Assembly: GCA_043720875.1 (NCBI GenBank) | Contig: JAYSRU010000079.1 | Location: 1-5,374 of the forward strand | Source of the DNA: JAYSRU01 sp043720875 | GTDB lineage: Bacteria > Bacteroidota > Bacteroidia > Flavobacteriales_D > Crocinitomicaceae | Length of the DNA stretch: 5,374 nt | Direction of reading: 5' to 3' | In this document: positions 4,833-5,374 of the stretch, in pieces | How the letters are laid out: each line of letters begins with the position of its first letter | How positions within the stretch are numbered: position 1 is the first letter of the stretch | Made by a program: the position numbers and the translations under genes | Notes under the pieces: model-generated | The model's input: only the letters and a program-made list of their open reading frames with translations | What the model was told of the DNA's origin: nothing | The model's database searches: none

Positions 4833-5374
4833 ATGACGACACCTCATAAAATATTGACATTTTTATTCTGGTTAATGACCATTGGACAGGTTACTGCACA
4901 GACAACTTATTCGATGTGTTATATTCATACAGTAAAATCACAAAATGACAAGTATTTTTTAAAGACTATTCCGTTTGACAATATTGAACAAACATCAACT
5001 GGAAAGACAATTGTTTGCAATTCCGACTCAACAAAAGTTTACGAAGTTGAAAGATATTTTGAATTATCAGACAACAGAAAAGAAGTATTCTTGAGTAATG
5101 ACGGAAAAATCATTGCTTACGTGATTGACAGAGAATTTAAGTGGGACGGAGTTCAAAATAAAAGTATTGAGATATTCAATAATGGCATCTCAGTAAAACA
5201 ATTTCAGTTGACAGACTTAATTGATTGCAATTCTGACAACGAAGACTGTTATTTGTTTTACAAAGAAGCAATTGACACAGTTGTTTGGGAGAGCGGAAAA
5301 AGAAGAATTACTTTCAAAGAAAACGCATCTGAATTTGAAAAGCAATTAACAGAAAAAGCAACATTCTTAAATAA
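4833..5374 (+). CDS. Exported protein of unknown function, 3'-partial
   Basis: An ATG at 4833 opens a frame of 180 complete codons with no stop before the end of the window. Residues 1-22 are a signal peptide (MTTPHKILTFLFWLMTIGQVTA, cleaved before Gln-Thr); no Cys sits at the cleavage site, so it is not a lipoprotein. The mature part is polar and beta-rich, with stretches such as KVYEVERYFELSDNRKEVFL, GKIIAYVIDREFKWD and SIEIFNNGISVKQFQL, like a repeat or propeller-type fold, but no family was recognised. It starts 12 bases after the attC-like GTTAGCA core, the close spacing usual for cassette genes. No ribosome binding site is visible. Its last 98 bases recur inverted at the start of the window; the other copy adds one base that would continue the frame, consistent with the true gene extending further. 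Confidence 0.8.
   Translation, partial: MTTPHKILTFLFWLMTIGQVTAQTTYSMCYIHTVKSQNDKYFLKTIPFDNIEQTSTGKTIVCNSDSTKVYEVERYFELSDNRKEVFLSNDGKIIAYVIDREFKWDGVQNKSIEIFNNGISVKQFQLTDLIDCNSDNEDCYLFYKEAIDTVVWESGKRRITFKENASEFEKQLTEKATFLN
5277..5374. repeat. Right copy of the 98-bp perfect inverted terminal repeat
   Basis: These bases are the exact reverse complement of 2-99. Here the repeat is in-frame coding sequence of the gene starting at 4833, so this is the native copy. Identity ends at 5277: position 5276 (C) differs from what the typA side would give. The repeat reaches the very last base of the window, so its true length is unknown. Confidence 0.9.

Noticed and set aside
1..5374. CRISPR array, tRNA or rRNA genes
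   Set aside because: No regularly spaced repeats, cloverleaf or conserved rRNA segment was seen on either strand.

Overview
The window looks like a 5.4 kb contig from a member of the Bacteroidota, most likely Flavobacteriales. The evidence is a TypA/BipA protein of Bacteroidota type, AT-rich DNA, ATG starts preceded by A/T-rich leaders instead of a Shine-Dalgarno site, a TAnnTTTG-type -7 promoter element, and three signal peptides that all end in Ala followed by Gln. Every gene supported with confidence lies on the + strand.

Layout. (1) Bases 1-99 do not belong to the gene they run into. Bases 2-99 are an exact reverse complement of bases 5277-5374, the 3' end of the last gene. (2) Bases 94-1503 encode the C-terminal three quarters of the ribosome-associated GTPase TypA. 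The frame is cut just after the expected G4 (NKxD) motif, so the first roughly 140 residues are missing. (3) Bases 1504-2270 are a repeat-rich intergenic region with a perfect 18-bp palindrome, a good intrinsic terminator, a REP-like 16-bp hairpin, a second perfect 18-bp palindrome, short direct repeats and possibly the broken start of a small exported-protein gene. (4) Bases 2271-4726 hold two tightly spaced genes, probably one transcription unit: a 536-residue exported protein with a PKD domain, and a 277-residue exported protein that looks like an outer-membrane beta-barrel. (5) Bases 4742-4820 form an imperfect hairpin whose layout resembles an integron attC site. Its left arm (GCACACAAC) is the exact complement of a motif at 2094-2102, as expected if 2095-4814 were one mobile gene cassette. 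(6) Bases 4833-5374 are the start of another exported protein of unknown function, which runs off the window.

Interpretation. TypA is a housekeeping gene, and the DNA after its terminator looks like accessory sequence of different codon use (CGT is 22 of 27 Arg codons in typA but 4 of 23 in the two following genes). The PKD protein and the beta-barrel protein may act together at the cell surface, but their function cannot be read from the sequence. The inverted repeat at the two ends is most simply an assembly or amplification chimera. The TypA truncation should therefore not be taken as biological without read-level support.
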